Positions 13,547 through 26,626 of a stretch of 64,000 nt of DNA are shown one piece after another (position 1 is the first letter of the stretch; every line of letters starts with the position of its first letter). A program made the position numbers and the translations under genes. Origin of the DNA: Capitulum mitella (Eukaryota > Arthropoda > Thecostraca > Pollicipedomorpha > Pollicipedidae); assembly GCA_030062745.1 (NCBI GenBank), contig CP099852.1, positions 18,533,949 through 18,597,948 of the forward strand, written 5' to 3'. The notes below the pieces were generated by a model. That model was not told the DNA's origin. It saw only the letters and a program-made list of their open reading frames with translations, and searched no databases.

Positions 13547-15469
13547 AACTTTCATTCTGAAGTATAAAATCCCTGACTTGCTTTCATCTTTCATTCCAAC
13601 TGCCTTTTTACACCCAGTTATGATTTAGGATTTGTTTTCGAACAAAAACATTGCCAAGGTCCAGAGGAACCTTGGTAAGATTTGAAACAATGTTCTTAGG
13701 CCCCTAGCATTATCACGCCTATAGAAAGTGACACTCCATAACAGTGAGCCCGTTTATCTAAAAAATCTGTCATGTTTTCTTTTCTATATGGTTTAACTCA
13801 TTTTATGCTTTATATCATGCTTTCTCCTCATCTCTTATCTTTGTGACCGTCCATTGCTATTTTTGTGTAAAAACTATTGCTTACAACCGGGAGGAAATAT
13901 TGGTGAGTGAAATCAACTTTGGAGAGGTCAAGAGCCCCGCTGGGGGCCATGGCCTCTCCAAAAGAATACAAATCGGCATCGCTGTGGGCGAGGACGGGGT
14001 CTTATTTCGTTCGGTGCTGTGTTGTCCTTTGTGGACTGCAGACTTTTAGTAGCAATGATGTGATGCAGTTAATGCCTTTTTTGCAAATAAATAATAATTC
14101 AAAATTGCGCAGTCTGGAGCAAACAGAGTGATGCTTTATCGATTATTATGTGTTGAGGTTATGCACTACTGCACGCTTTTGGCTGTTTACCCCGTTGTCA
14201 CCAGCAAGCATGGTCATCATGAATAGAAAAGAGTAACGCGAAATAGTTCTGTACTTACCAGTAGCACAAGGCAAGAATAGCATGAAAGATAGTAAACAGA
14301 CACCGGAAACATCACCACATCAGTTCTGCAGAACACTCACATGGAACCTTTACAATTAAACCGCTTAATATCTAGTTTTCAGCATTCCGTGAGGCGAAAG
14401 AAAACGTCCTCCATTAATCCAAAATGAGAGGTGTCTTGCATTTTTTCTGTGGCGAACCAGAATTCACCACGTTTTTATTTTCCTATAACATAGCCGATCC
14501 ATTATCACCATCTACAGTTCTTTCGCATCATGGAATGCTGAAAATTAGATGTTAAGTAATTTAACTGTAAAGGTGGTGAAACGAGCCATGCCCCTCTTCG
14601 GATAGAAACTTTAACGATTTTTGTGTACGAAAAAAGAAAATAAATAGCGAAATTCCGGAAATTTAGAAATAGCATGGCCAAAATCCGAAGAGTTTTCAGT
14701 CTCGCAGGGGCTGGGTTTGCCTTGGCAAAATCCTGACACACCCTTGATTATGCATTATAGTGCCTTTCTATGAATGGCGCAAAGCGCATAGTCAGCGCCA
14801 AGTGTTTTAAACACAGCCTTTCTCTCGTTGACATCACAGCCGCAACGGCGCGTTTCAGCGTGCCGTTCCCACGTACACCGTAACGATTTTCTGGCGTTTT
14901 TGGGCCGGTCGATTGGGGTCAATTGCGGGCCACTTCTGACGTGTCGTTTATCGTGGAAATCCGTCGACAGATTGAGCTTTATCGCCGGCCATCGGACGCG
15001 GCTGGCGCAGTTTCAAACTTTGCCCTCCCGAAAGGTCAAGGGTCACTTAAAGTTCCGTGACAGAGGATACCCCCGACCATATGAACTGGCCGAGGGCAGT
15101 TTTGGGAACCCGAAGCGTCTCGGCCTAGAGTTCAGTCACGTATCCGGAAACGGTGGCATGTGATGAAGGTGAGATCGCAGCGGATGCATTTGCAGTTCCA
15201 GCGGCAGCACGCGGACTGCCCACAGCCGCCGGTGTTTAACGTAATAAACGGGCAGCTAAGCAGTGATCGGGTATGTCGTAACCACACGCTCCCGCAACTA
15301 AATCCTGAATCTAGGCCTGGATTACAGGTGCCATTACAAGTGCCAGAACTATCATAAAAATTATGCCCGTGCCATCACAGGTGCAAGCACTGGGGGGTTT
15401 ATTGCAGAATATTGTCCGGAGATTGTTAATAAGAAATGATCCAATTTGATCTGATCCGTGCTACAAACT
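13547..15469. other. Gene-free stretch
   Basis: AT-rich sequence giving way to GC-richer sequence near 14830-15200. No exon, RNA gene or repeat was recognised. Confidence 0.5.
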
Positions 15470-15779
15470 TTTTACAAATTCTGTTCGTGTGGTTTGCTGG
15501 AGTGGTGCTCAGATCGAAGTCGGTGCAGGCTCCCAACACAGTTTGTTGCACAGGTTCCGAACCCTTATACTTGACAACGCGAGCCCAGGTAACCGCCGAT
15601 TTTGTGGTAGAAGTTTACGGTCCCGCCAAGGGTGCCACACGGTCGTATGGCCTTCGGCATGACCCTCATGACCAATCGACAGCTGGCTCGCGGGCGAAAT
15701 ACCGAAAACTGAAGCTATTCGAATTCGTCTTGCCTGGAGGAAGAGTGCAGCGCTCTGACCAGTCCAGCTAAGAACGACG
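15470..15779 (-). repeat. tRNA-derived SINE, diverged copy
   Basis: Read on the minus strand, it begins with a tRNA-like head (TTAGCTGGACTGGTCAGAGC resembles box A) and passes through a body shared with the copy at 44940-45241: the GGCAAGACG part, the block that reads CCCGCCAAGGGTGCCACACG on the plus strand, and an AAACCACACGAACAGAATTT tail. It ends in a short A-rich tail. The two copies have the same orientation and similar length. Box B is degraded here, so this copy is probably not transcribed. Confidence 0.7.
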
Positions 15780-16496
15780 GTAGGATACCACTAGAAAAGT
15801 AACGTCGTTCTCAACGGCTAAAAATGACCAAAATGCTGGGTCCCCATCGCTACAAGAATGATGCACACAGGTTGGAGCAGTCGTTACCATTATGCGTCAT
15901 ACATACACAGATAAATCCTAAACTTGTCTTATATGACGCGAATCACGGTACCAGACTGCATTAACTTAGTACACCACCAGTGCAAACAAAGTGAATGAAT
16001 GTTGCGTTTAATCCAATTAATGCGAAAAGTTGGCGTTTTATTTTCAGAGAACTTTTATGATGTGCCATTGTGAGACCAATACGAAGAAAAATAAATATGC
16101 TGTCAGTGTCCGCATTGGCCAAACGCCCCACCAACCCATCGTCTCATAAATCACTAGAGTCACAGGAATTCCTATCATTATGCCTAAACTGCTGAAACTC
16201 TCTTTATTTCTAGACGCAAAGGTTGATGGCGCTACCCGTAGTTCCGAAAATACTTCGTCGGTGACGTTCATGCATTCCGAATCGCTCTCGTTTTAAATGA
16301 AATATTCTAGTGGTCCTCACAAAATGGAGCCTCTCCACACCTAGTGGTCCACACCTGGATGTGGTTTATACCTAGCTGCACAGAACAGACGACAGCTACG
16401 CACGAGACAACCCGCAGAGAGGCCTGCTTTCGTGCAGCCGCACCCATCTCTGCCTCTCCGCATGCACGGAACCCATTAGCCGGCAGCAACGTGTCC

Positions 16497-16687
16497 CCCT
16501 CTCTCCCTCCCCCTCTCTCCTCCTCCTCTCTCCTTTTCTCTTTTCCCCTCCCTCCCTCTCCCACTCTCCCTCCCTCTTCCTCTTCCTCTCCCACTCTCTT
16601 TCCGTCTCTCCATGTTCCTCTCCCTCTCTCTTTTCCTTTCTCGCTCTTCCTCTCTCCCTCTCTCCCTCTCTCCTCCTCTCTCTTCCC
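16497..16687. repeat. Pyrimidine-rich low-complexity tract
   Basis: Nearly pure C/T sequence (CTCTCCCTC-type) for about 190 bp. It yields spurious Lys/Arg/Glu- or Ser/Pro/Leu-rich frames. Confidence 0.95.
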
Positions 16688-17732
16688 AGACGGACAGGAC
16701 GGCGATAGGGCGGTCAGGCAGTCGATACGGCCGCTGTACGGTCGCCAACACAGCCCGGACCACCTGAGCGGACCCCTAATGAGGTAATGGCCCCTGCCCC
16801 CGGGGAGCGGGTCGCCCCGCCTCTCCGACGAGTCGACGGGGCCGACGACCGGCACCTGAAGCGAAGTCATGAGCGAAGTCCGCAGACATTCGCGTCCGGC
16901 CTTGAACCGGTGGATTCAGCAAACGGTTGGAGAGTGAACAGCGCTGGAAGTATAGTCCGAGCTATGCAGTTCGGGCTTTCAGTGATGTTTATACCCAAAA
17001 ATCCCCCAAAATCCCAAAAATCCCCCAAAATCGCGGCAGAGAAGTGTCAGGCGCATCGGTTGGCCTGATATTTCATTGCTTTGCAGCATGCGGGGCTGCA
17101 GGGCAAAACGGTGATAAAGTTGCAACTATAAGTACAAAATTGGGAAACTCCCGTTTGAAATTTCCCACGCGGCGTAAACTACGCAGCGATGGTCTTAATG
17201 CGAAGGAGCTGCAATGACTAACCTTCGATTATAGTAAAACACATTTTACCAGCTGGGTTGGGTTGCTGTGTCCGTTTAGCTTTCGTACTAAATCCTCCAT
17301 TTTGCGCTAAAACGAATACATGCGGCGATCAGGGGGAATAGATTAAAATTTAGTAAACTGTATGTTAGCTTAATCTTCGGGCATGACATGATCTGTTATT
17401 AGGACTGCATGGTTGTAAGAATTACGCAGCAATCAGCTTCAAAAAGGCCAGACTCTACAAAATGTAGTTGTCGCTGTACATTATGTTACACAATGCCAAG
17501 GACAATATAAAGCGAATGCTCATTAATGACGCATCAAGGTCAAATACCACTCGAAGCCCCACTCATAAAGCGAAATGACAGCAAAATCCGAACATTAATG
17601 ACAACATCCATGCTTCATGGGCAGCAGAGTTCTATTCTACTCCGCACCAGTCCGTTGTCCCTGCACCTGCCGCTGCCAGCGCCCGGAAGAACCAGGCATC
17701 TGCCGGCCGCTGCCTCTGCAGGGGACGCCCTC

Positions 17733-17765
17733 TGCAGAGGTCTGCAGAGGGCGCAGACCTCTGCA
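17733..17765. repeat. 13-bp perfect stem-loop
   Basis: TGCAGAGGTCTGC at 17733-17745 and its reverse complement at 17753-17765, with a 7-nt loop. Confidence 0.85.
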
Positions 17766-20639
17766 GGAGTCCCCGTTCGACCCCGGCGACAGCCTGATAA
17801 CGTAGCCTGCGGTCACCTCACGGGCGCCGCGCGGCCGGGGCGATCAGGGTGGAGGGATGAGGGAAGGAGGGAGGGGCGAGAGAGGTACCGCCCATTCCCG
17901 CGACGGGTGGAAGCAGCTGCGTCATTGTCTTTCGGCCGCAGAGCCGGCGCCGCCTCCCCGATCGCGTTCGTCCCGCTTATCGTGTCCATTGCTCACCGCG
18001 CGAGCTGCTGATACCCTCCGTCTTCTCCCGCCTCCCCTGCCCTCCCTCCCGCACTCGCTCTCTCTCCTACTCCCTCACTCTCTCTCCCTCTCGCCCTCGT
18101 TCTCCGGCTCTCTTACACAACACGCTTTCGAATCCTCTTCCTTCTATTCACACCTCGCTCTTTTTTTGGCCCCTGTCAAATCATGCACTCTTTCGTTCCT
18201 TCCTTTTTATTTCGCTCCTAACCCTCGCATATTTTACAAATCAAATTTTCATGCACGAGACGATTGTTCTTCCTTGACTCCCTGAAAAACATCGCAATAT
18301 TATGAAAAAAATCAATCATCGTTATCCTCAAATTGATATACCTAAAAATGTCATGACACATCAGTAGCATAACCTAGTTCATAATCCTCACGCTGCAATT
18401 TTCATCGTTGAATTTTCGCAAGGCCTTAAGGAAGTGCAAGAAGTCTATGACTCACATGAAGTTGTCAGGGTGTGCTCGCTCCATTCTGCGGCCAGTTTGT
18501 CACGGCGGCTCTACCCGCTGATCAATACAGCGGCACGCTCTGGAAATTGCCGGCGTGTGTCATGCATGCTGTACATGACAGACGCGTAAACTTTCGATCA
18601 GCGGATTGATTACGGCTGCCGGCGGCGTCCTGTAAGACCGGGTGAACCGGTGGCGCAATGGCGACGCTCTGCGACTGGTCTGGGGCTCGGTGTCCCCTGA
18701 GCCTTCGTGCCCATGAGGCCTCTGCGCAGTTGGACGTGATTGGAACCAATGAAAGGACAGGATGAATGTTGGGGCTTGCGTATCGCCTGTTTCTTTTCGG
18801 TTTTGCTTACAGTTATTTCGTCTGACAGAACAATCGCAGCTGTGATTCAATAACGACTGAATGGACTTGCCGAACGGGCCAATGTGTGCTGATGACGTGT
18901 TTGATACGGTATGCTGTACAAGAAATTGAAAATAAGGCCGATAGCGCTACAGGTAGTCTGTGCTGCAAAAGTGCGGCAACAGTGAACAGCATATCAGCAA
19001 GTTCGTAAAGCTTTCAACTTCCGCATCACACACTCTTCATTCGCAGTAAAGTATGCACCAAAATCGTCGCAGACCCATGATGACAGGCGGAAAATTCTCA
19101 GCCAAACAATACTTCAGACGTCAGCAAGCTATTACATGCTGACAGGGGTTGCGATAGCGCCGCCGCATCTTCCACACCATTTCGGCCGGGTACTCGAATC
19201 ACACGACATCCTCATCTAGTTTGAAACTTGAAATCTTCCAGCAAATGTGGTGTGGCAACTCGCGGCTGTTCGACTGCCGCTACGCCAGCCAGAACCGGTC
19301 ACACAAGAGTAGGCACTTGATCCCCGGAAAGCGTGCTTGTCGACGTATCCCCAAGTTGAATGTCGGTCTCACGCCCTGCGCACAGCACTTCCGGAAGAGC
19401 AATGACCGTTACGACTCCAGCTGGAAAAGACGCGAACTTAAACGGCGTGTCACCCTGACGCACTCCGAGTGTCTCAGCCTCACCCTCCGGCTACCGTCCG
19501 CAGCGCTCTCACTGAGCCACGGCTGGCACGAATCCCGGACTCCGTAACATCGTGCGGCGTCACGTGGTGAAGCCTGTACCGCGCGTCGTTCGAGAAGACC
19601 CGCTCGCAAAAGTAGGAGTAGGAGGAAGCAGGAGGAGGATAGGAGGAGCAAGGATAGGGGAAGCAGGGGAAGGAATAGGAGGAGCATCAGTAGGAGGAAT
19701 AGCCTGGGGCAGTGGAGGCGTGTCGGTTCCCAGCGCGGTCTCGCTGCAGCCAGCAGGCATCTGATTCTGTAGTACCTTCAGACGTCTGGACCCACGGTGC
19801 CTTTAGGGAGTCGGACCTGGAGGTGCTCCCAGGCGTTTGGACTCGCGCTGCCCTAAGAGGGTTGGCGCTGCGAATATCAAACCGGCGTCACACTCTCTGG
19901 GGTCTGACCCGCGCTACACCGGGCCCGAGCCGCCGGTGTCCCCCGCGTCCGACGCCGGCGGCCAAGACCGTCGCCGACCACAGCGGACGTCGGCGAGACG
20001 ACGGCGCTCCGGGGCGGACGCCGTTTGCGGGCTCGGCGCGCCAGTTGGGCCGAGGGCTCGGTCGATCGCCGACCCAGGGCCGGGTCGGTTTGTCGGATTG
20101 GTTCGCGGAATTTTCCGCTTGAGCCGACAACGCGTCCAACCAGTTCCTCGACGGAGAGTGAGCTTGTCTGTCGGGTGTCCACAACCGTCCGGCGCCGAGA
20201 GAGCGCCGGCGACGCGTGAAAGTCGCTCCCCGCAGCACGCCAGCAAAACAGACGATTTCGTCCTCAGGATCGAAGCGCACATTTAGCAAACGCCCCCGGC
20301 TGCCGTCACGACTATTTCAATCACGGTCGTCTTGCGGCGCTATTTAAAGGCGCGGTGTCGATTTTGGATCCGGCAGGACTCTGGCCAGACGTCATTTGTT
20401 TCGGAGCCTGATCTTGCTGGCTTAGCCGGGCGGCACGATTCTAAATGGCACCGGCCGGTGTGACCAAGCCATGCAATTTCGGGCCCGGATGGGGCGGCCG
20501 GCCAGCAGCCAGAATCAATCGGCCGGCAGGTGGATTTGGAAGCGACTCTCGGAAAAGGGAGTTCGCAATATGGCGTCGCAGATAAAGGTGGATGTGCTGA
20601 GAAGAAGAGAGGGCAAAGGGAGATGGAAGATAGTACGGG

Positions 20640-20643
20640 AAGA

Positions 20644-20701
<58 letters not shown>
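20640..20701. repeat. (GA)n microsatellite
   Basis: About 60 bp of almost uninterrupted GA dinucleotides. Confidence 0.97.
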
Positions 20702-20704
<3 letters not shown>

Positions 20705-21437
20705 AACGAGACGGACAAAAAATGCTTGAATTCGGTTCCACTTTTTTCGCGCTGTATGAGTTCATGGCAAATAGAAAACCTCTGATGCCAGGATGTCATT
20801 TCGAACCTTTTGTAAATTTTCATCGGGGAATATAAGGAACAAGCTAAGTAACGACAAAAAATGTTTGTGCATTTCACATCATCGTCTGAAATTAGACATA
20901 GAATACTGCAGAGTGGATTAAGATTTTCAAAAGAAGCGGCATCTTGTAATTTCGATTTAACCATAGGCCGCACCCGAAAACACAAACGAAATGATATTTA
21001 CGCCGTTCCTACTTTGTACCCCTCCGGGTCTTTGGTGGTGGTTTATGGTGTCGAGAATAAGGACATATTTAGGAAAATTGCGTTCTTTAGTCATAATTAC
21101 GGTGCTCTTTGAAGTAGAATGTCGAAAACCGAATCGAATAAAGTCATACGACGCCACATATTTATTTTACTGAAGGGACTGTAAAAATGCCTGAAAACGG
21201 AGGTCCGATTTTAAAAAAAGCATGTAAATCTTGTTTTGGAGCCGATTTGATTAGGATTCCATTCATTCAACTTTTCAGACGATTTCTAAAACAGTCACAA
21301 AATTATACGTTGTCGTAGCTCGTCAAAATCTTCCAAAGCATAACTGTGTTTATTTCTTTCGAAAAAAAACGGCAGCATCTAATTTTCCTCCAGTTTTGCC
21401 AACCAGCACAGTTCCCAGTCAACCTTTCCTTACAACG

Positions 21438-22160
21438 ATGGCCACATCCGGTTGTGCGCCGGGCGACGTGATGACTGTCCACCACCCTCAGTTTCCTCCG
21501 ACGCGGCACATCCCCGGCTACACGGGCCACCGTCCCACTACTCTCTTCCACGGCTACACCATGACGATCGGCAACAAGACGGGCGCCTACATGAGCAAGG
21601 CGCGCGACGCCCTCCTACGCTCCTCCAAGGATCCGGACGCCTGGCCCAACCCGTGGGACCACCCCAAGCGGAAGCCGCTGCAGCCGCGACTGCCCGGCGT
21701 CGGCAGGCCGCTGGACCGGATGCGCGAGGTGCAGAACTTCTACGACCTCGCGCAGCAGCACCGCGTCCACTACAAGGACATCACGCGCAACAAGCCGAAG
21801 CTGAACTACTTCGAGATCCCCATGACGGCGAACGAGTTCTACAGCGCGCTGCCGGAGGACTGTCCGCCGAAGCGGATCCGCCGGCTGGTCGACCTGGACC
21901 TGCAGGAGGGCCGCCGGATCACGCAGCTGCCGCACGCCATGGCCGGCTTCGCCAGCGTGCGCTCCGAGTACTTCCAGACGCTGCACCCGCGCTGGTCGCC
22001 CACGCTCAACCGGCCGTTCCAGGAGGTGTGGCGCACGCCACACTGCGACCGCCAGGCGCCGAGCACCCGCCCCTGGCTGCTCGAGCTGGCCACGCCCAAA
22101 CCGCTGGACGTCGTCCATTACGACACCTCCGAGTGCCCGAACCCGTGCAACGAGCCGTGA
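21438..22160 (+). CDS. CIMIP2/FAM166-like ciliary microtubule inner protein
   Basis: A 240-residue frame with no intron. Residues 25-33 read IPGYTGHRP, followed by LFHGYTMTIGNKTG. This is the hallmark of the CIMIP2 (FAM166, formerly DUF2475) family, where an [IV]PGYxGxxP motif precedes a (F)GxTYGxxT-like stretch. Characterised members bind inside the doublet microtubules of motile cilia and sperm flagella. A later region (about residues 175-205, QLPHAMAGFASVRSEYFQ and HPRWSPTLNRPFQEVW) has no motif I know. The start at 21438 has a good context (ACAACGATGG). An in-frame ATG at 21396 would add 14 residues, but a TTTTGCCAACCAG acceptor-like site lies between the two. Codons are strongly G/C-ending, which opens long shadow frames on both strands. 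The gene could be lineage-specific in detail; the family call rests on one motif. Confidence 0.7.
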   Translation: MATSGCAPGDVMTVHHPQFPPTRHIPGYTGHRPTTLFHGYTMTIGNKTGAYMSKARDALLRSSKDPDAWPNPWDHPKRKPLQPRLPGVGRPLDRMREVQNFYDLAQQHRVHYKDITRNKPKLNYFEIPMTANEFYSALPEDCPPKRIRRLVDLDLQEGRRITQLPHAMAGFASVRSEYFQTLHPRWSPTLNRPFQEVWRTPHCDRQAPSTRPWLLELATPKPLDVVHYDTSECPNPCNEP

Positions 22161-22392
22161 GCGGACCGCCTCCAGTGGCGGGGACCTGCCGGCAGGGCGA
22201 CCGGATTCGTATCTCGGTCTGGAAACAGCTTCGAGCGCCTTCGGCTTTAGTCTAAGGATCATTTCGATGTGCGGTCTGGTCGTTCGGTGCGAGCGATTTG
22301 TCAAAGAATTATCTTCCTTTTCACGTGTGACATGATTTTATGTCAAAGTGCTGTATATTGCTTTAGTTTATTTGAGTTTTCAAACTGTGTGT

Positions 22393-22398
22393 AATAAA
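22393..22398 (+). terminator. Poly(A) signal of the CIMIP2-like gene
   Basis: AATAAA about 235 nt after the stop codon, followed by T-rich sequence. This is a normal 3'-end arrangement for a short eukaryotic gene. Confidence 0.6.
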
Positions 22399-23034
22399 TA
22401 CTTTTTCATAGGAATTCCCGACCTGTGGATGTAAACAGCGCTTTGAAACTAGCAGTTTTCAAGCCAAACATGGACCAGAAAACTGCATCCAGCATCGTTG
22501 CAACAGGAAAGTTTTTGTCGTTCTCGCAAAGTTTTTACGATGCGCTTTGCAACAACTAAAAAGAATTTCCGACACACGCCGCCTTTAAACGACAGTTGCT
22601 ACGGAACAAGTTTAAAACCAATCTTGAATAGTTTCGAAACATCAAGAATTCATCAAACATAGCTAAAGCTGGATGATGTCGTATAGAAGCACAAATGTGT
22701 GATGAGAGGAACCCTCTATTTTCACTGTTCCCAAACTGGCTGATGTGACTTGTTGCTTGTGACCTGTAATTTCTTACCCAGCGGAAATGAACAAACCTAC
22801 CGCCCTTAAATGCCTTAGGACTTCGTTCTGTGACTTTGTGTAAACTTTCCAAACGTAATTTTTGAGCTCTTCGAGCAGGTCGTGAGACGAAACTTTCATG
22901 TCCTTAGACCATTCTAAACAACTGACAAAAGGATAAGTTTACCTATTTTCGAACGACTAGTGGTTTAAACCTTTGCTTCAACCACGCTCACCCGTCTTTG
23001 GCCCGTTTTAAAAAACCTAGCCGACCACGGGTCG

Positions 23035-23062
23035 GCCGTGTCGTGGCGTTGCACGACACGGC
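23035..23062. repeat. 11-bp perfect stem-loop
   Basis: GCCGTGTCGTG at 23035-23045 and its complement at 23052-23062, with a 6-nt loop. Confidence 0.85.
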
Positions 23063-23917
23063 AAAGATCCTGCACCGCCATCTGGTTCGGCCACGGGCAA
23101 AAATTACTCCACCATTTGGAACAGTCTCGGTGACTGGGTCAGGATCCGGCAACAAGGCCAGTTTACCATAGACGCCACTTCCAATGTTGCCCAGTTAATC
23201 GTTTTTGGGACAACTTTATTGGAAAAAACTACGGCAAAAGTGAAACGACGAAATTTTATACAGCATGCCATAGGGAGGACATTTCACACTGCCCTTCCAG
23301 CCCATCACAACGTATTCAATCCAGTGTCTAAACCCATCTCTCCCTTTCCGCTTGCCCCATAAACGTCACGCTACACCCAGGAGACACGTGAGAAGAAAAA
23401 CACTGCCTCGCTCTGAGGAGGGGAATCGGTTTCCAGCTGGTCGGTCAGGTCCGCGCCGTTCGCTCGAAGCACGTCCCACGTTGCATGCCGCCGGTCTTCA
23501 TTACTGCCGTTTCAACCTGCCGATTATTGGCGCATCGCTCAGCCGCTCGAGCGTCCGCATCGCCCTGAATTTAATTCCTCGCATGCCGCTGATCAGATCT
23601 CGGCGACGACGGAAAAACGAGAGCAGATCCCCTCAGGCCTGTGTCGCTGTTCGTCGACGCGTGATAAATCGGCCTTCGCTGTTGAGCGGCAGCAGTGTTT
23701 CGCCCGGCAGCTTCCCCCTAAGTTTTCCAGGAACGGCATGGGGATGTAGGACTTTTATGAAAGCGCACTGCGTTTCGCTGCGCCGTTTGGTGAGGCGCGC
23801 GGCATGGTCGACGGCGTCACGAAGATCCGGAGTTTGCCGGTTTTCTTTGCGCTCGGCAGCTGCATCCGGACACCGCCGTCCTTCAAGGGCAAACGCGTGC
23901 GACGCAACGTTGCCATG

Positions 23918-24118
23918 GTGATTATCCAGCGTGCGGGAATCAATAAATTATCACGCTTTGCCTTCTGAGAGAGAGAGGGGGGAGAGGGAAGAGGGAGAGT
24001 GAGAGAGAGAGAGGCATGTTCAGCAGGCAAGCGCGCGCTACGCAGCCCAGACACGGTGATTATCCAGCTTATGAAAATCAATAAATTATCACGCTTCGCC
24101 CTCTGAGAGAGAGAAGTG
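23918..24118. repeat. Tandem duplication, 138-bp spacing
   Basis: A GTGATTATCCAGC...AATCAATAAATTATCACGCTT...CTCTGAGAGAGAG block at 23918-23978 recurs at 24056-24113 in the same orientation. The intervening sequence is GAGA-rich. Confidence 0.85.
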
Positions 24119-26626
24119 TTACTCATCAACATTACGGATGACGAATATGATTTCAGTCTGCGACGGATTCGTGCATAAAGTTTCGTTTCGTTTCTGCTGC
24201 TTTGCTTTTTTTGCCGGCACTGTATCTTTTCAAATGCTTTATCGGGTGGAGTATTGATTCTTGTCGGCGGCGTTTGCCTTGCTTCCCGTTTACAACTAGC
24301 GCCGCTGTTGGATGAAAAGATAACGTTATTGACACAACCACGCCACCGTTTGGCCAGCCCAGTCGTCATATCGGATCGCTGAGGCATCAGTGATACTTTT
24401 TCTTGTTTACCTCTCGGTCCGGCTTGGGGCAAGCGAAAAGAATATGTGACATTGCGCGTGGTTGTTAGATGCCAAAAGACGCCAGTGGTGCTTCTCGAGA
24501 ATTCATTTAATGATTTCGTATCATCCTATGGTCAACTCAAGGTGCCGTGGTGCTTGTCGAGAATCCATTTCATGATTTCAGGCTGAGAGGCTAAAAATGC
24601 ATTTGACTGAAATCTCCTCGTCACTGTCACCCTTGCTTGCCGAAATTTTTCAGGTATTCCGGCTGATGTTTCGCAGACCACAGTTTCGCCAAACGGAGTC
24701 ATGCTTTGCACGTGTGCTATACCTTGACGCTGGCTAGACGTCTGGGCCAAACGTTTTCCGAGTCCGTTCATTTCCAGTCGCGACACGGCAGGGCCACGCG
24801 GCTGGAGCTGGCACGATTATGCACGATTAATGTGCACACGATTATGCGCACATTATGCACACAAAATCCGTGCACGATTATGCACACATTTTGAGTCTGA
24901 GAAATGCAAAGTATGGGTTGTAAAATACTGAGTGTGGAAAGCGCCGACGTGATTTTTATCACATAATTATTACTGGGTCCATGGCGAAGAGAAATAATTG
25001 AAGCAGCGGTCACGCAGAGTGTAAACTATCAAAGCATGTTCAAAAAGTAGCCAATGCCTAACCAGTGCACAGAAAAATGAGTCCGGACTCAAATTAATAT
25101 GGATTACCCGAAACAATGCACCCTCAAAGAGGAACGCTTGTTACCAGCACTGCTTTTTCGTCGTGCCGCCACTGCTATACCGCCGTAGTGTGTGGAGTTG
25201 ATAGGCGCCAAAACAATCTTTCAATGCCGTCTGGCGCGGAGCAAAATGAAAAACTGCTCTGCATTCGAAAGCAGAACGGTAGTGGGCCAGGGTCCATACC
25301 AAATACTTTGTATGGCATATTGCCTTGGTCAAATGCCTCCTACCCTTTTAAAGCTATGTTTTCAAGTTCTTAGAAGTTATGATTACGGGATGATCATAAG
25401 CCAAAAAATAACTTCCCCATAGACAGAGTCTTTGTTCATCAGCATAACAGCAGAATGATTTTATGTTCGTTTCATACATCGGTAGCCCTCGGACGCAAAT
25501 ACTATTGCAGAAGACTATCATTTTACGCAGAGAATTAGGGCTCGTGAAGCAGGACGAAAATACACGAATGTCCCTACGTTGCGTTGCCTGGGTATCCAGG
25601 CTACGTCGGTATGTGTTTTTCGTGTGTTTTCTACCCGGCCTATTCGTAAATCGTTTCGACAGCAGTAACGTGTAGCAGACGTCGATAGGCCGCGGGAAAT
25701 GAACACCGCGAATTCGCTTCCGATTACGTGAAAAAGCTCGTGCTTCACTAACGCACCCTGACAGACCATTGTTCTGATAACACGTTTAATTCATCACATC
25801 ACCTCCGAACGACTGACAGCGTCAAAAGTAACTTCGTTTCCTGGACGGCAGCGTTCCGGCGTAGGAGGGCGCACGTCAAAGCTGCGTGAAGCGGGCCGTA
25901 GGGACCGGACGCCGTAATCGATGAAGATCTCACGATCGTCGGCATCGACGCCGCTATCAAAACGGCGCGGCTCCTCGGCGGCAGCCACGGGGTCCCTTCG
26001 ACCGGCCGGCGTCCAACAAGTGGTTCAGCTGCTCCGGTAGCAGGCCCTGCCGCTTCGTTAGCGGAATTAGCGCGGCCACCGTGACAGGCGCGTGACGGTG
26101 ACGCGCAGAGTTCCGTAGGGCTGCCTGGGATGGTTAAACCCTGATTAAACAGTGCGTGACCTGTGCTTCTGCTGGATGTTGCATTCAAACTTGTAACGAT
26201 ATCACACATGACACATGTCATGTTCTTGACATGGGATCGAAGGAGTTATGTGTTCCATTAGCTACGGCAGATGCTTGCAGTCATTGAGGCACGCTGGAGG
26301 AACTTCAACAAAACCTAACAGGCAGGATTATCGGATTGATTATTTGCAAATCGGCCTTAAGCCACGCATGGAACGTATTTCATCATTCCATACGTCATGG
26401 TAAAATATACGAATTCCGCCAGATAGGGCAACAGGCGTCGATTGAGCAACAAAAAACGGAAATCAATGACGGGACCCACACCGAGGAGACAGCAGCCTGG
26501 TGAGCATAGATCCGAGAGCAGATTCCTGCTCGTAGACTCCGGGTCCACGTGCCTGAACAACCACTGCGTTTGGCCCGAAACCTAACAGATCACGATCATG
26601 GTGATCACGGTAATAGGTATCACAGG

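Larger units (their letters stand above)
15780..21395. other. Gene-free stretch upstream of the CIMIP2-like gene
   Basis: Pyrimidine-rich tracts occur at 16497-16687 and about 18020-18120, a purine-rich GGAGGA tract at about 19605-19690, and a very CpG-rich patch at about 19900-20240. A 13-bp-stem hairpin lies at 17733-17765 and a (GA)n at 20640-20701. Frames in the CpG-rich and purine-rich parts are open on both strands, which marks them as compositional artefacts. No exon was recognised. Confidence 0.5.
22399..26619. other. Gene-free stretch
   Basis: Contains a stem-loop at 23035-23062, a partially duplicated block at 23918-24118, and a short run of ACGATTATGCACA-like repeats at about 24810-24890. 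No exon or recognisable transposon was found. Confidence 0.5.

Noticed and set aside
16044-16271. Hydrophobic 75-residue minus-strand frame
   Set aside because: A single membrane-like stretch without homology or splice signals; AT-rich DNA gives such frames by chance.
21452-22304. Alternative plus- and minus-strand frames of 267 and 229 residues over the CIMIP2-like gene
   Set aside because: They are shadows caused by strong G/C at third codon positions; only the 21438 frame has a family motif and ends before a poly(A) signal.
24810-24890. Possible CRISPR-like or regulatory array of ACGATTATGCACA repeats
   Set aside because: The units are short, irregular and without regular spacers, in a eukaryotic setting; it is a simple local repeat.
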